From Brenneria bubanii (lineage in GTDB: Bacteria > Pseudomonadota > Gammaproteobacteria > Enterobacterales > Enterobacteriaceae), in assembly GCF_022378355.1 (NCBI RefSeq), contig NZ_JAKMAJ010000007.1:62001-126000 (forward strand): a stretch of DNA of 64,000 nt, in the 5' to 3' direction. Below are positions 1-9,617 of this stretch, one piece after another. A model generated the notes under the pieces. The model was not told the DNA's origin and did not search any database. It was given only the letters and a program-made list of their open reading frames with translations. A program made the translations under genes and the position numbers. Numbering within the stretch: the first letter of the stretch is position 1; each line of letters opens with the position of its first letter.

Positions 1-505
1 GCCAGGCATCGCTATAGGCTTCAAGCGCCAGCCGCAACATGCGCTGAACGATACGCTGTTCGGTATGGGTAAATTCCCGACCTTCCACTTTGGTTGGAAA
101 GCGACCATCGCCGCCAAACAGGTTGTCTACCGCGATGAAAACCAGACTCGGCGAAAATACCAGCAGCGCCGTGCCGCGTAAGGGTTTCATGTGGATCAGG
201 TTAATATTAGTCGGAACTGGCAAATTTCGCGCAAATTCGTGATAAGGCTGAATTTTAATCGGCCCTACCGTGATATCCGGACTGCGGCGTAAAAGATTGA
301 ATAGCCCCATTCTGAACTGGCGGGCAAAGCGCTCGTTAATAATTTCCAGCGCTTGCAGACGTTCTCGAACCACACGGCGCTGTGTGTTCGGATCATAAGG
401 CTTAACGTCGCCCGCTACGGTGGCTGTCGGGGCATCGTCCCCGTCGTCGCTGCTGCCGTTAAGCAGGGCGTCGATTTCAGCCTGAGAAAGAATACTGTCA
501 CCCAT
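1..505 (-). CDS. fliM: Flagellar motor switch protein FliM (partial, N-terminal part)
   Basis: The minus-strand frame opens with ATG at 505 and stays open to the left window edge, giving about 168 residues. It begins MGDSILSQAEIDALL, the N-terminal CheY-P-binding segment typical of FliM, and continues into the middle domain with the family's GGDGR motif. FliM is the middle C-ring protein that binds phospho-CheY and FliG and sets rotation direction. The start lies 6 bp after the fliL stop, as expected for the fliLMNOPQR operon. The C-terminal FliN-like domain is outside the window. Confidence 0.95.
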   Translation of the reverse strand, partial: MGDSILSQAEIDALLNGSSDDGDDAPTATVAGDVKPYDPNTQRRVVRERLQALEIINERFARQFRMGLFNLLRRSPDITVGPIKIQPYHEFARNLPVPTNINLIHMKPLRGTALLVFSPSLVFIAVDNLFGGDGRFPTKVEGREFTHTEQRIVQRMLRLALEAYSDAW

Positions 506-511
506 AAATAA

Positions 512-991
512 TTACCGTAGTATGAACGCTGTGAACAGAACATCATTGATTGTTTGCCCCGCTTGTCCTGGGACTAAAGGTGGAGCAAGTACTTGTTTGA
601 TTTCTTCCACCAATTGCTGTTTCCCTTGTTCTGTACTCAGGGAAGCTGAGTTTTGGCGGGATAATAGCAAAAGCAAACGACTACGCACTTCCGGCAAATA
701 GTTATTGAGCTGTTGGTGTGTAGCTTCATCCGGCAATCTCAGGGTAAAGCCAACGTACAAAACCCGATCCAGATCATTGTCAGGATTCTGCAGATTGACG
801 GTGAAAGTGTCTAGAGGCATAAAAACCGGCGCCGGTGGCGGCACAATTTTCGGCGCTTGAACCGTATCGGTGGGTTTGTAAAGAAACCACCAGGCAGCGC
901 CTCCCGCGATGGCCGCTAGTAATGCGACAACGATAAGCAAGACTGGCCAGATTGAACGCTTTCGTCCTGAGGTGAGAGCTTGTTCAGACAT
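512..991 (-). CDS. fliL: Flagellar basal body-associated protein FliL
   Basis: A 159-residue single-pass inner-membrane protein, the usual FliL length. A short cytoplasmic N-terminus ending in basic residues (about 10-13) is followed by one membrane helix (about 16-37). A proline-rich linker (PKIVPPPAPVF) leads to the periplasmic FliL domain, which includes DLDRVLYVGFTLRL. FliL surrounds the stator and supports motor torque. It is the first gene of the operon that continues with fliM. The 154-bp gap upstream contains its promoter region, and a sigma-28-like site overlaps the end of fliK. Confidence 0.95.
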   Translation of the reverse strand: MSEQALTSGRKRSIWPVLLIVVALLAAIAGGAAWWFLYKPTDTVQAPKIVPPPAPVFMPLDTFTVNLQNPDNDLDRVLYVGFTLRLPDEATHQQLNNYLPEVRSRLLLLLSRQNSASLSTEQGKQQLVEEIKQVLAPPLVPGQAGQTINDVLFTAFILR

Positions 992-1134
992 AAATAAAGA
1001 TAATTCCCGTTACGTATTTGAAAGATGACATGAAAAAGACATCACCGACCTCATTTAACCCAAGATCGATTATCCCGTCTATTTCCTCCATCAATAGGAA
1101 GAATAGACAGGGAAAATGAGGCTACCTTGAGTAT

Positions 1135-1161
1135 TTATCGGCATCTTAAGCGAAGATATTA
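1135..1161 (-). promoter_or_regulatory. Sigma-28 (FliA)-type promoter for fliL inside the fliK 3' end
   Basis: Read on the minus strand: TAAT (1161-1158), 15 bases, then GCCGATAA (1142-1135). This matches the enterobacterial FliA consensus TAAA-N15-GCCGATAA at 11 of 12 bases. It lies about 145 bp before the fliL start and spans the fliK stop codon (1146-1148). The sequence match is seen directly; activity is inferred. Confidence 0.65.
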
Positions 1162-2573
1162 ATACCGGTCACGCCAGAAGCCATTTGTTGCAGGGATGCG
1201 GGTACACTTAACGGTGTCGCTAACCCATCAGACGTAACCTGTTCGGACTGGTTAACAAAACCAGAATCAGACGCGTGCTGATCTTGTGTCCAACTCTGGG
1301 ATGACTCGCTTCCCACGCTAGCCTGCCCTAAATCAATTCCGCTTTCAGCCAGCGATGTGCGCAGATGGGGAAGGGCGGCTTCCAACGCCGCTCTGACCTG
1401 ACTGTGCGCCGACACAAAGTGCAGTTGGGCTTCATTATCGTTATTTAACGTCAAGTTGATTTGCAATGCGCCCAGCTCTTCCGGATGAAGTCGGAGTTTG
1501 GCGCTCTGCTGTCCGTCACGAGCAAACATGACCACTTGCTGGCCAAGCGTCTGCTGCCAGGCCTCACTGCCCATCTGGGCGTTCAACATGGCGCCGGATG
1601 TCGTTGTCGCGCTGGTCGCCGCAGGGGTGGCGGTTTGAGCCGTCGCGGATAAGGCTTGCGACGCCGAGGCCATCAGCGGCGATGTGTGGCTGGGGGTATT
1701 GGCGGTCAACGACTCCGCACTCTTGACTACGGCCGCAGTTATCGTGCTTTTATCAGCGGAAGCGTTGGTCTCGACGCTATCGTCGATATTGATGGCGATG
1801 TCGGGCTTTTTGCTCGTCTCCATATCAGCACGATTTATCTGGCGACTATTGCTGTCGGCGTCGGCCAGGGTAAAGGGCGTTAATGCCGTATCGGACTCGG
1901 CCGCGACGTCTGTTGCCGCCGCTTCATCGGTCAGCGTCAGGGAAGCCGCCACGGATTGTGCTGGCGCCAGCGTACTATCGGGAACGCTCGCTGCTACGTT
2001 GGACGTCGCCTCGGTTTTCAAGGTTTGAGCCTGATTCAACATCGCCAGCAACGACAGGGTGGCCTCATCCGGCGTATCGCTCTCGTCCTGATGGACGGTT
2101 GTGTCCTGGGCATTCGACAGAATGTCGGCGTCAACCACGGGCTCTTTGACCACATCCAGCGTCAGCTCGGTATCCGCGTCGTTTTTAATGTCGCTGGCCT
2201 TATCCGCCGCCGCCGTGTTTTTTAACGTGGCTGGTGCGGGGTTGGGTACGATGGCGGCAACCGCGTCGCCGGTTTCCTCAACCGGGTTTTGGCCGCCGTC
2301 GGCAGTATCCGCCTCAGCCTGCTGAGCGGTTGTTTTATTCACCGGCTGTTCTTGAGGAGAAGGCTGTGACGCAGTGGATTGTGCTGTTTGTTGATTATTG
2401 GCATTGGATGTCGCATTGCTATCCACGGCGGCGTTCTGATTAGGTGAACTCGTCTCTTTTTGCGCCGACAGCATCTGTTCGAAGCTGCCGGCGGTTTCGG
2501 ACTGGCGTGTTGAAGACAGGTCTGCTGAGGTGCCGTTATTGACAGCAACATTACTGACGCTGGAAAGATTCAT
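1146..2573 (-). CDS. fliK: Flagellar hook-length control protein FliK
   Basis: 475 residues, somewhat longer than E. coli FliK (about 375). The N-terminal two thirds is low-complexity, rich in Ala, Ser, Thr, Asp and Gln, as expected for the poorly conserved ruler part. The C-terminal substrate-switch domain is recognisable (about 340-425): LRLHPEELGALQINL and LPHLRTSLAESGIDLG. FliK is exported during hook assembly and triggers the FlhB specificity switch at the right hook length. The start ATG overlaps the fliJ stop (ATGA), so the two are probably translationally coupled. Confidence 0.93.
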   Translation of the reverse strand: MNLSSVSNVAVNNGTSADLSSTRQSETAGSFEQMLSAQKETSSPNQNAAVDSNATSNANNQQTAQSTASQPSPQEQPVNKTTAQQAEADTADGGQNPVEETGDAVAAIVPNPAPATLKNTAAADKASDIKNDADTELTLDVVKEPVVDADILSNAQDTTVHQDESDTPDEATLSLLAMLNQAQTLKTEATSNVAASVPDSTLAPAQSVAASLTLTDEAAATDVAAESDTALTPFTLADADSNSRQINRADMETSKKPDIAINIDDSVETNASADKSTITAAVVKSAESLTANTPSHTSPLMASASQALSATAQTATPAATSATTTSGAMLNAQMGSEAWQQTLGQQVVMFARDGQQSAKLRLHPEELGALQINLTLNNDNEAQLHFVSAHSQVRAALEAALPHLRTSLAESGIDLGQASVGSESSQSWTQDQHASDSGFVNQSEQVTSDGLATPLSVPASLQQMASGVTGINIFA

Positions 2574-3013
2574 GGATGCTTCCTCAATGAGGCTCGTTGG
2601 GCAAATTCGTCCATCAGTTTTTGATCCTGGCGGTTGGCGTATGCCAGCGCTTTTTGCGCCGATCTATCCTGTAAGGTGATAAACGCATTCAGCCGCTGGT
2701 ATTTGTCGCGCCAGGTTTGGGTCGCTTGCTGTAATTGTTTATTCCAGTGCGCAAGCTGTTTTCTGTGTTGTTCTATCGCTTTTTCCAGCGTTAGCAGAAA
2801 CTGTTGATAGTTATACCAGTTAGCGGAATTGATACCGCTACTCATGGTGGATTGTAATTGCTGACGGTAATCTATTTCGTACTCAAGCAACATCTCCAAC
2901 TGTTTTTGGACATTCAGATGCGACTGACGAATTTTCCCCAGCAGCGCAGCCGCATCATCAGCGTCTTGTTTAGCTAAATCACGTAGTGTATCTAACGGCG
3001 ATTGCGTTTTCAT
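2570..3013 (-). CDS. fliJ: Flagellar export protein FliJ
   Basis: 147 residues, the standard FliJ length. It is almost entirely predicted coiled coil, with heptad-like charged and leucine spacing and many Gln residues, and it begins MKTQSPLDTLRDLA like enteric FliJ. FliJ is the central stalk of the FliI ATPase ring and an escort for export chaperones. It lies between fliI (57 bp upstream) and fliK (4-bp overlap), the canonical fliFGHIJK order. Confidence 0.93.
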   Translation of the reverse strand: MKTQSPLDTLRDLAKQDADDAAALLGKIRQSHLNVQKQLEMLLEYEIDYRQQLQSTMSSGINSANWYNYQQFLLTLEKAIEQHRKQLAHWNKQLQQATQTWRDKYQRLNAFITLQDRSAQKALAYANRQDQKLMDEFAQRASLRKHP

Positions 3014-3070
3014 CTGTCCCCACAGTTAAGGATAATGTTCAGATTCATTAATTAACGTCAAAAAAATTCA

Positions 3071-4447
3071 TTAGCTTATGCCGCCGGAAGAAAACAGAGT
3101 AAAAAGTTGGCTCTGTGCATCTTCATAGCCGCAACGTTCGAAAATTCCCTGTTTTAAAAACTTTTCCATGTCGGGGTAGAGGCGAATAGCGCGATCGAGC
3201 AGCGGATCGCTGCCGGCGGCATACGCCCCAACGCTTATCAGGTCGCGGTTACGCTGATAGCTGGAAAGCAACTGCTTGAACTGCTGCACGGTGGTGTAGT
3301 GTTTGTCCTCCACCAGCGACGTCATTGCCCGGCTGATTGACGCTTCAATATCAATGGCGGGGTAGTGGCCGGCTTCCGCCAGGTGACGTGACAGCACGAT
3401 GTGGCCGTCAAGAATTGCCCGGGCGGCATCGGCGATGGGGTCCTGCTGGTCGTCACCTTCCGTCAAGACGGTATAAAAGGCGGTAATCGAGCCGCCGCCA
3501 TCAATGCCGTTACCGGCTCGCTCCACCAATGAAGGCAATTTGGCGAAAACGGATGGCGGATAACCCTTGGTTGCCGGCGGTTCGCCAATTGCCAGCGCAA
3601 TTTCGCGCTGAGCCATCGCGTAGCGGGTCAACGAATCCATAATCAACAATACGTGTTGACCGCGGTCGCGGAAGTCTTCGGCAATGCGCGTTGCATAGGC
3701 GGCGCCCTGCATGCGCAACAGTGGCGATACATCGGCCGGCGCGGCGATCACGACGGCGCGTGAGCGGCCCTCTTCGCCGAGAATGTTCTCGATAAAATCT
3801 TTAACTTCCCGGCCGCGTTCGCCGATCAGGCCAACGACGATAACATCCGCTTCTGTATAGCGCGCCATCATCCCGAGCAGTACGCTTTTGCCGACGCCAG
3901 AACCGGCGAACAACCCCATTCTCTGGCCACGGCCAACGGTCAATAATGCATTGATGGCTCGAACGCCGACGTCGAGTACGCTGCTTATCGGGGTTCTCTG
4001 CAACGGATTGTAGGGCGCGGCGGTGAGCGTCGCCCGAAAGCCGGTTTCTGGCGCAGGTAACCCATCAAGCGGCCTGGCGGTGCCGTCAAGTACCCGGCCC
4101 AATAGCTCCGGCCCCAACGGCAGCTGTTTGCCCTGAGTGGATCCATCCGCCGACTGACGCGCGTAAACGCGGGCGCCGGGCGTGATCCCTTCCATCTCTT
4201 CCAGCGGCATAAGGAAAAGTTTCTGGCCGTTGAAACCAACGACTTCGCTTTCCAGCTCTTTGATATCACCGTCGCTCTGACGCTCTATCAGGCAGGTAGC
4301 GCCCAGCGGCAGATGCAATCCCGTCGCTTCCAACACCAGGCCCGTCGCGCGTACCAACTTGCCGTAATGTCGAACCCCGGGCGTGCTGGCGATGCGCTTT
4401 TCGTAACCATCGATGGTGGTCAGCCAGCGTGAAAGTCGCGATGTCAT
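3071..4447 (-). CDS. fliI: Flagellum-specific ATP synthase FliI
   Basis: The export ATPase, 458 residues from the preferred start. Walker A is GSGVGKS (about residue 182-188) and the Walker B region is [13 protein letters not shown], followed by the type III ATPase motif [15 protein letters not shown] longer frame begins upstream, but the ATG at 4447 gives the family N-terminus MTSRLSRW and has GGGAG 7 bp ahead. The ATG at 4450 is an alternative and forms ATGA with the fliH stop. FliI forms the hexamer that works with FliH and FliJ to feed substrates to the export gate. Confidence 0.95.
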   Translation of the reverse strand: MTSRLSRWLTTIDGYEKRIASTPGVRHYGKLVRATGLVLEATGLHLPLGATCLIERQSDGDIKELESEVVGFNGQKLFLMPLEEMEGITPGARVYARQSADGSTQGKQLPLGPELLGRVLDGTARPLDGLPAPETGFRATLTAAPYNPLQRTPISSVLDVGVRAINALLTVGRGQRMGLFAGSGVGKSVLLGMMARYTEADVIVVGLIGERGREVKDFIENILGEEGRSRAVVIAAPADVSPLLRMQGAAYATRIAEDFRDRGQHVLLIMDSLTRYAMAQREIALAIGEPPATKGYPPSVFAKLPSLVERAGNGIDGGGSITAFYTVLTEGDDQQDPIADAARAILDGHIVLSRHLAEAGHYPAIDIEASISRAMTSLVEDKHYTTVQQFKQLLSSYQRNRDLISVGAYAAGSDPLLDRAIRLYPDMEKFLKQGIFERCGYEDAQSQLFTLFSSGGIS

Positions 4448-5151
4448 CATAGCTCTCCCGGTGCCGCCAGACGGCACAGTTCACGCCATCGGGTCGCCAG
4501 GCTGGCGTCGAGATCGCCTTCCTCGGCGCTGACTTTACACCCGCCCGGATGCAGTTGGTTATCGGCCAGCAGACGCCACCCGTGTGCCTTGAGCGTATCG
4601 CCGAGATGTTTTTCCACCTCGGCCAGATCGGCAGGATGCACCCTGAGCTGAGGTTTACCGCTGAACATCGGTTCTTGCTGAATAAACTGTTGAATCTGGT
4701 TAAGCAATGCCGAACCGTCGCAGACCGGCGCCTGACCCAGAACCTGCTTGGCCGCGGTTAATGCCAACTGCATCAGGCGTGCCGGGATAACCGTGTCCAA
4801 TGAGTCCAGCGTCTGCTGAAATTCCGTCACCATCTGCTGCAAGTGCTCGACCATCGGCGCTTGCTGCTGCTCAATGTCTTGCCGGCCTTGCTTTCTGCCT
4901 TCTTCCAGTCCTTGCTGATAGCCGGCGTTATAACCATCCTGCTGCCCTTGGCTGAACCCGTTTTGCTGCGCTTTTTTTTCAACGCGCGCGCGCAGCTCGG
5001 CCAAATCTTCTTCAGTAAAAGAGGGCGCAGCGTCGGCAGACGAAGAGGTCTCTTCTTCTGCCGCTGACGGATATGGTTGAAACGCCTCGTGCGCGGACAG
5101 ATCCTGGAATGACCAGGGTTGCCAGTTCGCGCTTTTGCTTGCATCAGACAT
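4447..5151 (-). CDS. fliH: Flagellar assembly protein FliH
   Basis: The regulator of FliI, 234 residues from the ATG at 5151 ([13 protein letters not shown]). The frame can be extended upstream by 7 codons, but MSD matches the enteric FliH start. The N-terminus is acidic. The region around residues 70-100 contains the Gly-repeat helix ([21 protein letters not shown]) typical of FliH, followed by the V-type ATPase E-subunit-like C-terminal domain. It overlaps fliG by 8 bp and fliI by a few bases, indicating tight coupling. Confidence 0.94.
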   Translation of the reverse strand: MSDASKSANWQPWSFQDLSAHEAFQPYPSAAEEETSSSADAAPSFTEEDLAELRARVEKKAQQNGFSQGQQDGYNAGYQQGLEEGRKQGRQDIEQQQAPMVEHLQQMVTEFQQTLDSLDTVIPARLMQLALTAAKQVLGQAPVCDGSALLNQIQQFIQQEPMFSGKPQLRVHPADLAEVEKHLGDTLKAHGWRLLADNQLHPGGCKVSAEEGDLDASLATRWRELCRLAAPGEL

Positions 5152-6136
5152 AAGCATCCTCACCGCCGCCAATCACAATCTCGCCACTGTCGGCCAAACG
5201 ACGAACGATAAGCAGGATGGCTTTCTGCTCGGTTTCCACCTGAGACATGCGAACCGGACCGCGGGTCGTCAAATCGTCGCGTAGAATTTCGGCGGCGCGC
5301 TGCGACATATTCTTGAGGAATTTCTCGCGTAACGGCTCTTCCGCGCCTTTCAGTGCAATGAGCAACGATTCGGATTCCACTTCCTGCAACAGACGCTGGA
5401 TACTGCGGTCGTCCACATCCACCAGATTTTCGAACAGGAACATTTCATCAATGATTTTCTGCGCCAGTTCGCCATCGAAATCACGAACCGCATCGATAAC
5501 CGCCTCTTCCTGCTGGGTTTTCATCAGGTTGATAATCTCGGCCGCAGTGCGGATACCGCCCATTTTACTGCGTTTGAGGTTTTGTCCATCCAGCAAGCCG
5601 TTCAATACTTCCGTCAGTTCCGCCAGCGCCGCGGGTTGTACCCCGCCGAAAGTGGCGATACGCAGCATGACGTCGTTACGCAAGCGCTCATCAAACAGCG
5701 CTAAAATATCGGCCGCCTGAGAACGTTTCAGATGGACCAAAATCGTCGCGATAATCTGCGGATGCTCTTCATGGATTAGATCGGCAGCGCTCTGCGGCTC
5801 CATAAAGTTGAGCGTTTCCATCCCGCTGGTGGTTTCACGGCTTTCAAGGATGTCCTCCAGCAGGCTGGAAGCTCGCTCCTCGCCCAGCGCTTTTACCAGC
5901 ACGGAGCGCAGATAATCGCCGGCGTTAACACTCAGCGCGGCATACTGCTCGGCGTCCACCTCGAACTCTTTCAATACTTCAGTTAACTGCTTATTCGATA
6001 CCTGCTTCATGCTGGCCATCGCCGCGCTTAAATGCTGCACCTCTCTGGTTGAAAGGTGGGTAAACACATCCGCGGCTCGGTCTTCGCCAATGGTCATCAG
6101 CAGAATCGCGCTTTTTTCAGTTCCGGTCAGACTCAT
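5144..6136 (-). CDS. fliG: Flagellar motor switch protein FliG
   Basis: 330 residues, standard for enteric FliG. The EHPQ motif that contacts FliM is at 124-127. The C-terminal torque domain contains the charged helix region ([15 protein letters not shown]) that interacts with MotA. FliG links the MS ring to the C ring and generates torque. The start overlaps the fliF stop (ATGA) and the end overlaps fliH. Confidence 0.96.
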   Translation of the reverse strand: MSLTGTEKSAILLMTIGEDRAADVFTHLSTREVQHLSAAMASMKQVSNKQLTEVLKEFEVDAEQYAALSVNAGDYLRSVLVKALGEERASSLLEDILESRETTSGMETLNFMEPQSAADLIHEEHPQIIATILVHLKRSQAADILALFDERLRNDVMLRIATFGGVQPAALAELTEVLNGLLDGQNLKRSKMGGIRTAAEIINLMKTQQEEAVIDAVRDFDGELAQKIIDEMFLFENLVDVDDRSIQRLLQEVESESLLIALKGAEEPLREKFLKNMSQRAAEILRDDLTTRGPVRMSQVETEQKAILLIVRRLADSGEIVIGGGEDAYV

Positions 6137-7824
6137 AATTCACTCCCCATCCACTCACGGATTACCAGCGCAACAACTCGGGGGTCATTTTCCGCCAGGT
6201 CACGAATTTTCTGACTCTGGAGCTCGGCACTGACTCTCTGCTGAGAACGTTTCTGCTGTTCTTGTTCATCTTTGCTTAATTTCACGATGACATCGTCATC
6301 GTTGTCAGGATCCGCCGCCGCGGCCGCAACGTTATCTGGCGTGGCTTGATTTTTATTCAACAGCGGTTTAACCAGTTTCCGCCACAGGATAAAGGCGACG
6401 ATGACGACAAGCAGCCAGCGGCCCGCATTCATCAGCATTTCAAAGAAACTTTGCTGCTGCCAGAAGGGCAGTTCGCTGGCGCCGCTTTCTGTCTGCGTGA
6501 ATGGCGTATTGGCGATGTTCAGCGTATCGCCGCGTTCCGCGGAATAGCCCATCGCTTCACGCGTGAGCGATTCGATTTGCTTAACCTGTTCATCGGTCAA
6601 CGCGACGGGTTTACCGTCTTCGGACTGACGATAGTTGACCACCACGGCCACCGACAGGCGCTGCAGTGAGCCTGCGCTCTGTTTGGTATGACGAATGGTA
6701 CGGTCGACTTCATAATTGATCGTGGAGTCATTGCGAGAGCTGGAAGGGCCGCTGGCGGTATTGGTAGTGGCCGCGTTGGCGTTTTGCGCATTCCCCCCAT
6801 TGGCGTTGTTGGCATTGTTGGCCGGCGCGGTTATCGGTGCCGTCGGCGCAGGTGCCGGTTGGTTTGATAGCGCGCCCGGCACGCCGCCCACCATACCGTT
6901 TCCTCGTTGCTCGCTGGCGCTGTTTTGTTTCGAGCGCACGGCGGCTTGATTCGGCGTCTGATTAGGCTGGTATTGCTCGTCAGTCTGCTCCCGGCTGGCA
7001 AAATCGAGCTGGGCGGTGACCTGTGCATGGACATTGCCAAGACCGACGACCGGCGTCAGGATCGATTCAATACGGCGCTGATACAGGTTTTCAACCTCAG
7101 CGGTGAACTTCAACTGCGTGGTATTCAAATCGCGGCCACTGCTGCCTGACTGGGTCAACAGACGTCCGTTCTGGTCAACGATGGTAACGTTATCAGGCGG
7201 TAATCCGGAGACGCTGCTGGATACCATATAGACAATGGCGTTGATTTGCCCGTCATCCAGCGCGCGTCCCGGCTGCAGATTGAGCGTGACCGACGCGGAC
7301 GGGGATTTTTGTTCACGAACAAATAGCGATGGCTTGGGAATGGCCAGGTGGACGCGCGCATTGACTACCGAGCCCAATGTCTCTATGGTGCGCGACAGTT
7401 CGCCTTCCAGCGCGCGCTGGTAGTTGATTTGTTCGCTGAACTGGCTGATGCCGAATTTTTCCTGATCAAGCAGCTCGAAACCGACGGCGCCGCCTTTAGG
7501 CAGCCCTTGTTGCGCCAGGCGCAGACGGGTTTCATGTACTTTTTCGGCTGGGATAAGGAGCGCGCCGCCGTTGTCCGCAAAGCGGTAAGGAATATTCATT
7601 TGCCCCAGTTGGGCAACGATACTGCCGCCGTCGCGATCGTTAAGGTTGCTGTATAAAACCCGATAGTCGGGACTCTGCGCCCATAAAATCAATGCGGAAA
7701 CAACGGCAAGTGCAGCAGCGGCAGCAACCAACAATGGAATTTTGGGGTTAGCGCGCAAAGAGGAAAACATTGCAGCAAATCCGTTTTTGTTAGCCGCGTT
7801 CAAACTGCTTTTCACGGTGCTCAT
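6133..7824 (-). CDS. fliF: Flagellar MS-ring protein FliF
   Basis: 563 residues with two membrane helices (about 32-50 and 446-466) flanking a large periplasmic ring-building region. The region contains YscJ/FliF signatures ([28 protein letters not shown]-like). A low-complexity Asn/Ala-rich insert lies around 310-360. The C-terminal cytoplasmic tail ends with an acidic FliG-binding segment ([15 protein letters not shown]). It is the first gene of fliFGHIJK and is divergent from fliE across a 245-bp promoter region. Confidence 0.96.
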   Translation of the reverse strand: MSTVKSSLNAANKNGFAAMFSSLRANPKIPLLVAAAAALAVVSALILWAQSPDYRVLYSNLNDRDGGSIVAQLGQMNIPYRFADNGGALLIPAEKVHETRLRLAQQGLPKGGAVGFELLDQEKFGISQFSEQINYQRALEGELSRTIETLGSVVNARVHLAIPKPSLFVREQKSPSASVTLNLQPGRALDDGQINAIVYMVSSSVSGLPPDNVTIVDQNGRLLTQSGSSGRDLNTTQLKFTAEVENLYQRRIESILTPVVGLGNVHAQVTAQLDFASREQTDEQYQPNQTPNQAAVRSKQNSASEQRGNGMVGGVPGALSNQPAPAPTAPITAPANNANNANGGNAQNANAATTNTASGPSSSRNDSTINYEVDRTIRHTKQSAGSLQRLSVAVVVNYRQSEDGKPVALTDEQVKQIESLTREAMGYSAERGDTLNIANTPFTQTESGASELPFWQQQSFFEMLMNAGRWLLVVIVAFILWRKLVKPLLNKNQATPDNVAAAAADPDNDDDVIVKLSKDEQEQQKRSQQRVSAELQSQKIRDLAENDPRVVALVIREWMGSEL

Positions 7825-8069
7825 TCGTATTCCCTGCTAGAAATTAACAAATTGATAATGATTGCTGATAACAAAACAAACTCCAAGATGAGCAATGCCC
7901 TAAGCGCATTAAAATGAATTTCACCCAAATGGCGTGGTTTTACATTATTTCCTCTGGCTGCAAAATTGATCGCCTAATTAGCTGGGTGTTTCATAGCTAT
8001 TTAGCGGCTTAGAACCTCTTTGATTCTGATATGTTATCCGCTGGAAATTTACATATGTGGAGGTGATAA

Positions 8070-8387
8070 ATGGCGGTGGAAAGCATTGCTTCAGTGATGG
8101 CGCAATTACAGGCTACAGCGCTTCAGGCCACAGGTAGCGAAGCCAAGGCTCCGGTTGCCGACGGCGTGGGGTTTGCAGCGGAAATGAAATCGGCGCTGGG
8201 CAAGATCAGCGGGCAGCAGCAGGAAGCCCGCGCCCAGGCTCAGAACCTGGAGCTGGGCAAGCCAGGCGTCGCGCTTAATGACGTGATGGTTGATCTGCAA
8301 AAAGCCTCGGTTTCATTGCAAATGGGGATTCAGGTGCGTAATAAACTGGTTACTGCGTATCAGGATATTATGGGTATGAACGTGTAA
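8070..8387 (+). CDS. fliE: Flagellar hook-basal body protein FliE
   Basis: 105 residues, typical FliE length. It starts MAVESIASVMAQLQ and ends in the conserved helix VSLQMGIQVRNKLVTAYQDIMGMNV that joins the rod to the MS ring. A strong ribosome site (GGAGGTG) precedes the ATG. FliE is the first rod substrate exported and sits between FliF and the proximal rod. It is transcribed divergently from fliF, as in E. coli and Salmonella. Confidence 0.96.
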   Translation: MAVESIASVMAQLQATALQATGSEAKAPVADGVGFAAEMKSALGKISGQQQEARAQAQNLELGKPGVALNDVMVDLQKASVSLQMGIQVRNKLVTAYQDIMGMNV

Positions 8388-8423
8388 CGCGCCTATTTTT
8401 CAGCGTAGTAGCAAGAGGGTAAA

Positions 8424-8669
8424 TTGGTGACAATGAAAAAAACTGTGGCCATCTGTTTAGCGATTTCTTTTTCTAGCGGCGGCATCGCCGCAGACGTTCA
8501 GTCATCCAAATCCGAGATTGTTAACCTGGCTACCGCATACTGCGAAAACAAAGGCGGAAAAGTGGTAACCATCAAATCGACAAACACCAGCGGCAAAAGC
8601 ACCAAATGCCTGTTGCCAACCGGCGAGTTTATCGAGCAATGGAAACTGTATAAACGCGATCACAAGTAA
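8424..8669 (+). CDS. Small secreted DUF333-like protein
   Basis: 81 residues from a GTG with AGAGG about 8 bp upstream; an ATG at 8433 is the alternative start (MKKTVAIC). A signal peptide is clear, with a probable cleavage after GGIAA. The mature part resembles the DUF333 family: AxAYCxxKGGKV, a second Cys in KCLLPTGEFIEQW and a terminal LYKRD. The two Cys probably form a disulfide. DUF333 proteins have no firmly known role, and older 'hemolysin' labels are unsupported. It follows fliE by 36 bp on the same strand and could be co-transcribed with it. Confidence 0.75.
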   Translation: MVTMKKTVAICLAISFSSGGIAADVQSSKSEIVNLATAYCENKGGKVVTIKSTNTSGKSTKCLLPTGEFIEQWKLYKRDHK

Positions 8670-8709
8670 TAGCCGCGACGCAACGGGTATTACTTGCTGC
8701 TAATTCCCG

Positions 8710-9087
8710 TTATTCATCTATTATTTTTCCAGTCAGTATCGACTTTCTATCAGAAAACTTGTTATAGGCGGAATTAACATTGTGCTGTTGGGAGGATATA
8801 TTCATCAGTCCTTTTAAATCCGACATCCTTGCCTGCAATAACGCATTTACCTGTTGCTCGTTATTAAGAATCCGTTGCAGACTGATTCTAACAATCTGCT
8901 GATCCTCCATTGATAGTTCGACCGAATTATCTTCGTTCAGTTGGGAAAGCTTTTCCACCGTCGTAATATAGCGGTGTGAAAAATCGATCAGTTTTTCCCA
9001 CTCGGCCTTTTTAGCCAGCAACAGGCACTCATTACTTAACGCCAAGAGTTGCTGGTACAGTGATAATATCGGTTCGCTGGCATTCAT
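8710..9087 (-). CDS. fliT: Flagellar export chaperone FliT
   Basis: 125 residues from the ATG at 9087; the preceding TTG is in frame but unneeded. It is an all-helical small protein with the FliT-type N-terminus (ILSLYQQLLALSNECLLLAKKAEWEKL). FliT is the export chaperone of the filament cap FliD and also binds FlhDC to down-regulate class 2 genes. It is last in fliD-fliS-fliT, 111 bp after fliS. Confidence 0.88.
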   Translation of the reverse strand: MNASEPILSLYQQLLALSNECLLLAKKAEWEKLIDFSHRYITTVEKLSQLNEDNSVELSMEDQQIVRISLQRILNNEQQVNALLQARMSDLKGLMNISSQQHNVNSAYNKFSDRKSILTGKIIDE

Positions 9088-9201
9088 CAAGGTAATCTCA
9101 AAATAAAAATTCAGGACAAATAATCATTCGCCCAATCGCCTTTCATCAACCAACGCCAAGTCGCGCTATTGTGAGTTGCTGGTCGTAAACGGCCAGCATT
9201 A

Positions 9202-9615
9202 TTATGCGGGTTGGTCGGTGTTGGCGTCATCTGGCGATATTTGTTTCCATGAGTCGGCGATGCCACGCAACAAACCCAAAACTTCATTTATTGCCTGTTC
9301 GTCATTATGCCGGTTGGCATGGGTAAGGCGACGGATCATATAGTCATACAACGCCGCCAGATTGTCTGCTATTTCACCGCCTTTTTCCCTATCCAGGCTG
9401 GCGAGCAGCCCATTGCTAAGGATGTTGATGGCTTTGGTCAGGGCTTTGCCTTTAGCCACAGTTTCCTGTTGCTGCATATGGATTCCCGCTCGAACCAGGG
9501 CGCTGATCGCGCCCTCAAATAGCATGGTAATAAGCTTGTGGGGACTGGCGCTCATCACGCTGCTTTGCAGTCCTACCTGGGCATACGCCTGCGTTCCGTA
9601 CATCCTCGTCGTCAT
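9202..9615 (-). CDS. fliS: Flagellar export chaperone FliS
   Basis: 137 residues, standard length. It has the conserved start (YGTQAYAQVGLQSSVMSASPHKLITMLFEGA) and the helical body of FliS. FliS binds the C-terminus of newly made flagellin, keeps it from polymerising in the cytoplasm and delivers it to FlhA. The start is 2 bp after the fliD stop. Confidence 0.95.
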   Translation of the reverse strand: MTTRMYGTQAYAQVGLQSSVMSASPHKLITMLFEGAISALVRAGIHMQQQETVAKGKALTKAINILSNGLLASLDREKGGEIADNLAALYDYMIRRLTHANRHNDEQAINEVLGLLRGIADSWKQISPDDANTDQPA

Positions 9616-9617
9616 AA

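Noticed and set aside
5247-5720. 157-codon plus-strand frame opposite fliG
   Set aside because: Antisense shadow of a well-conserved gene.
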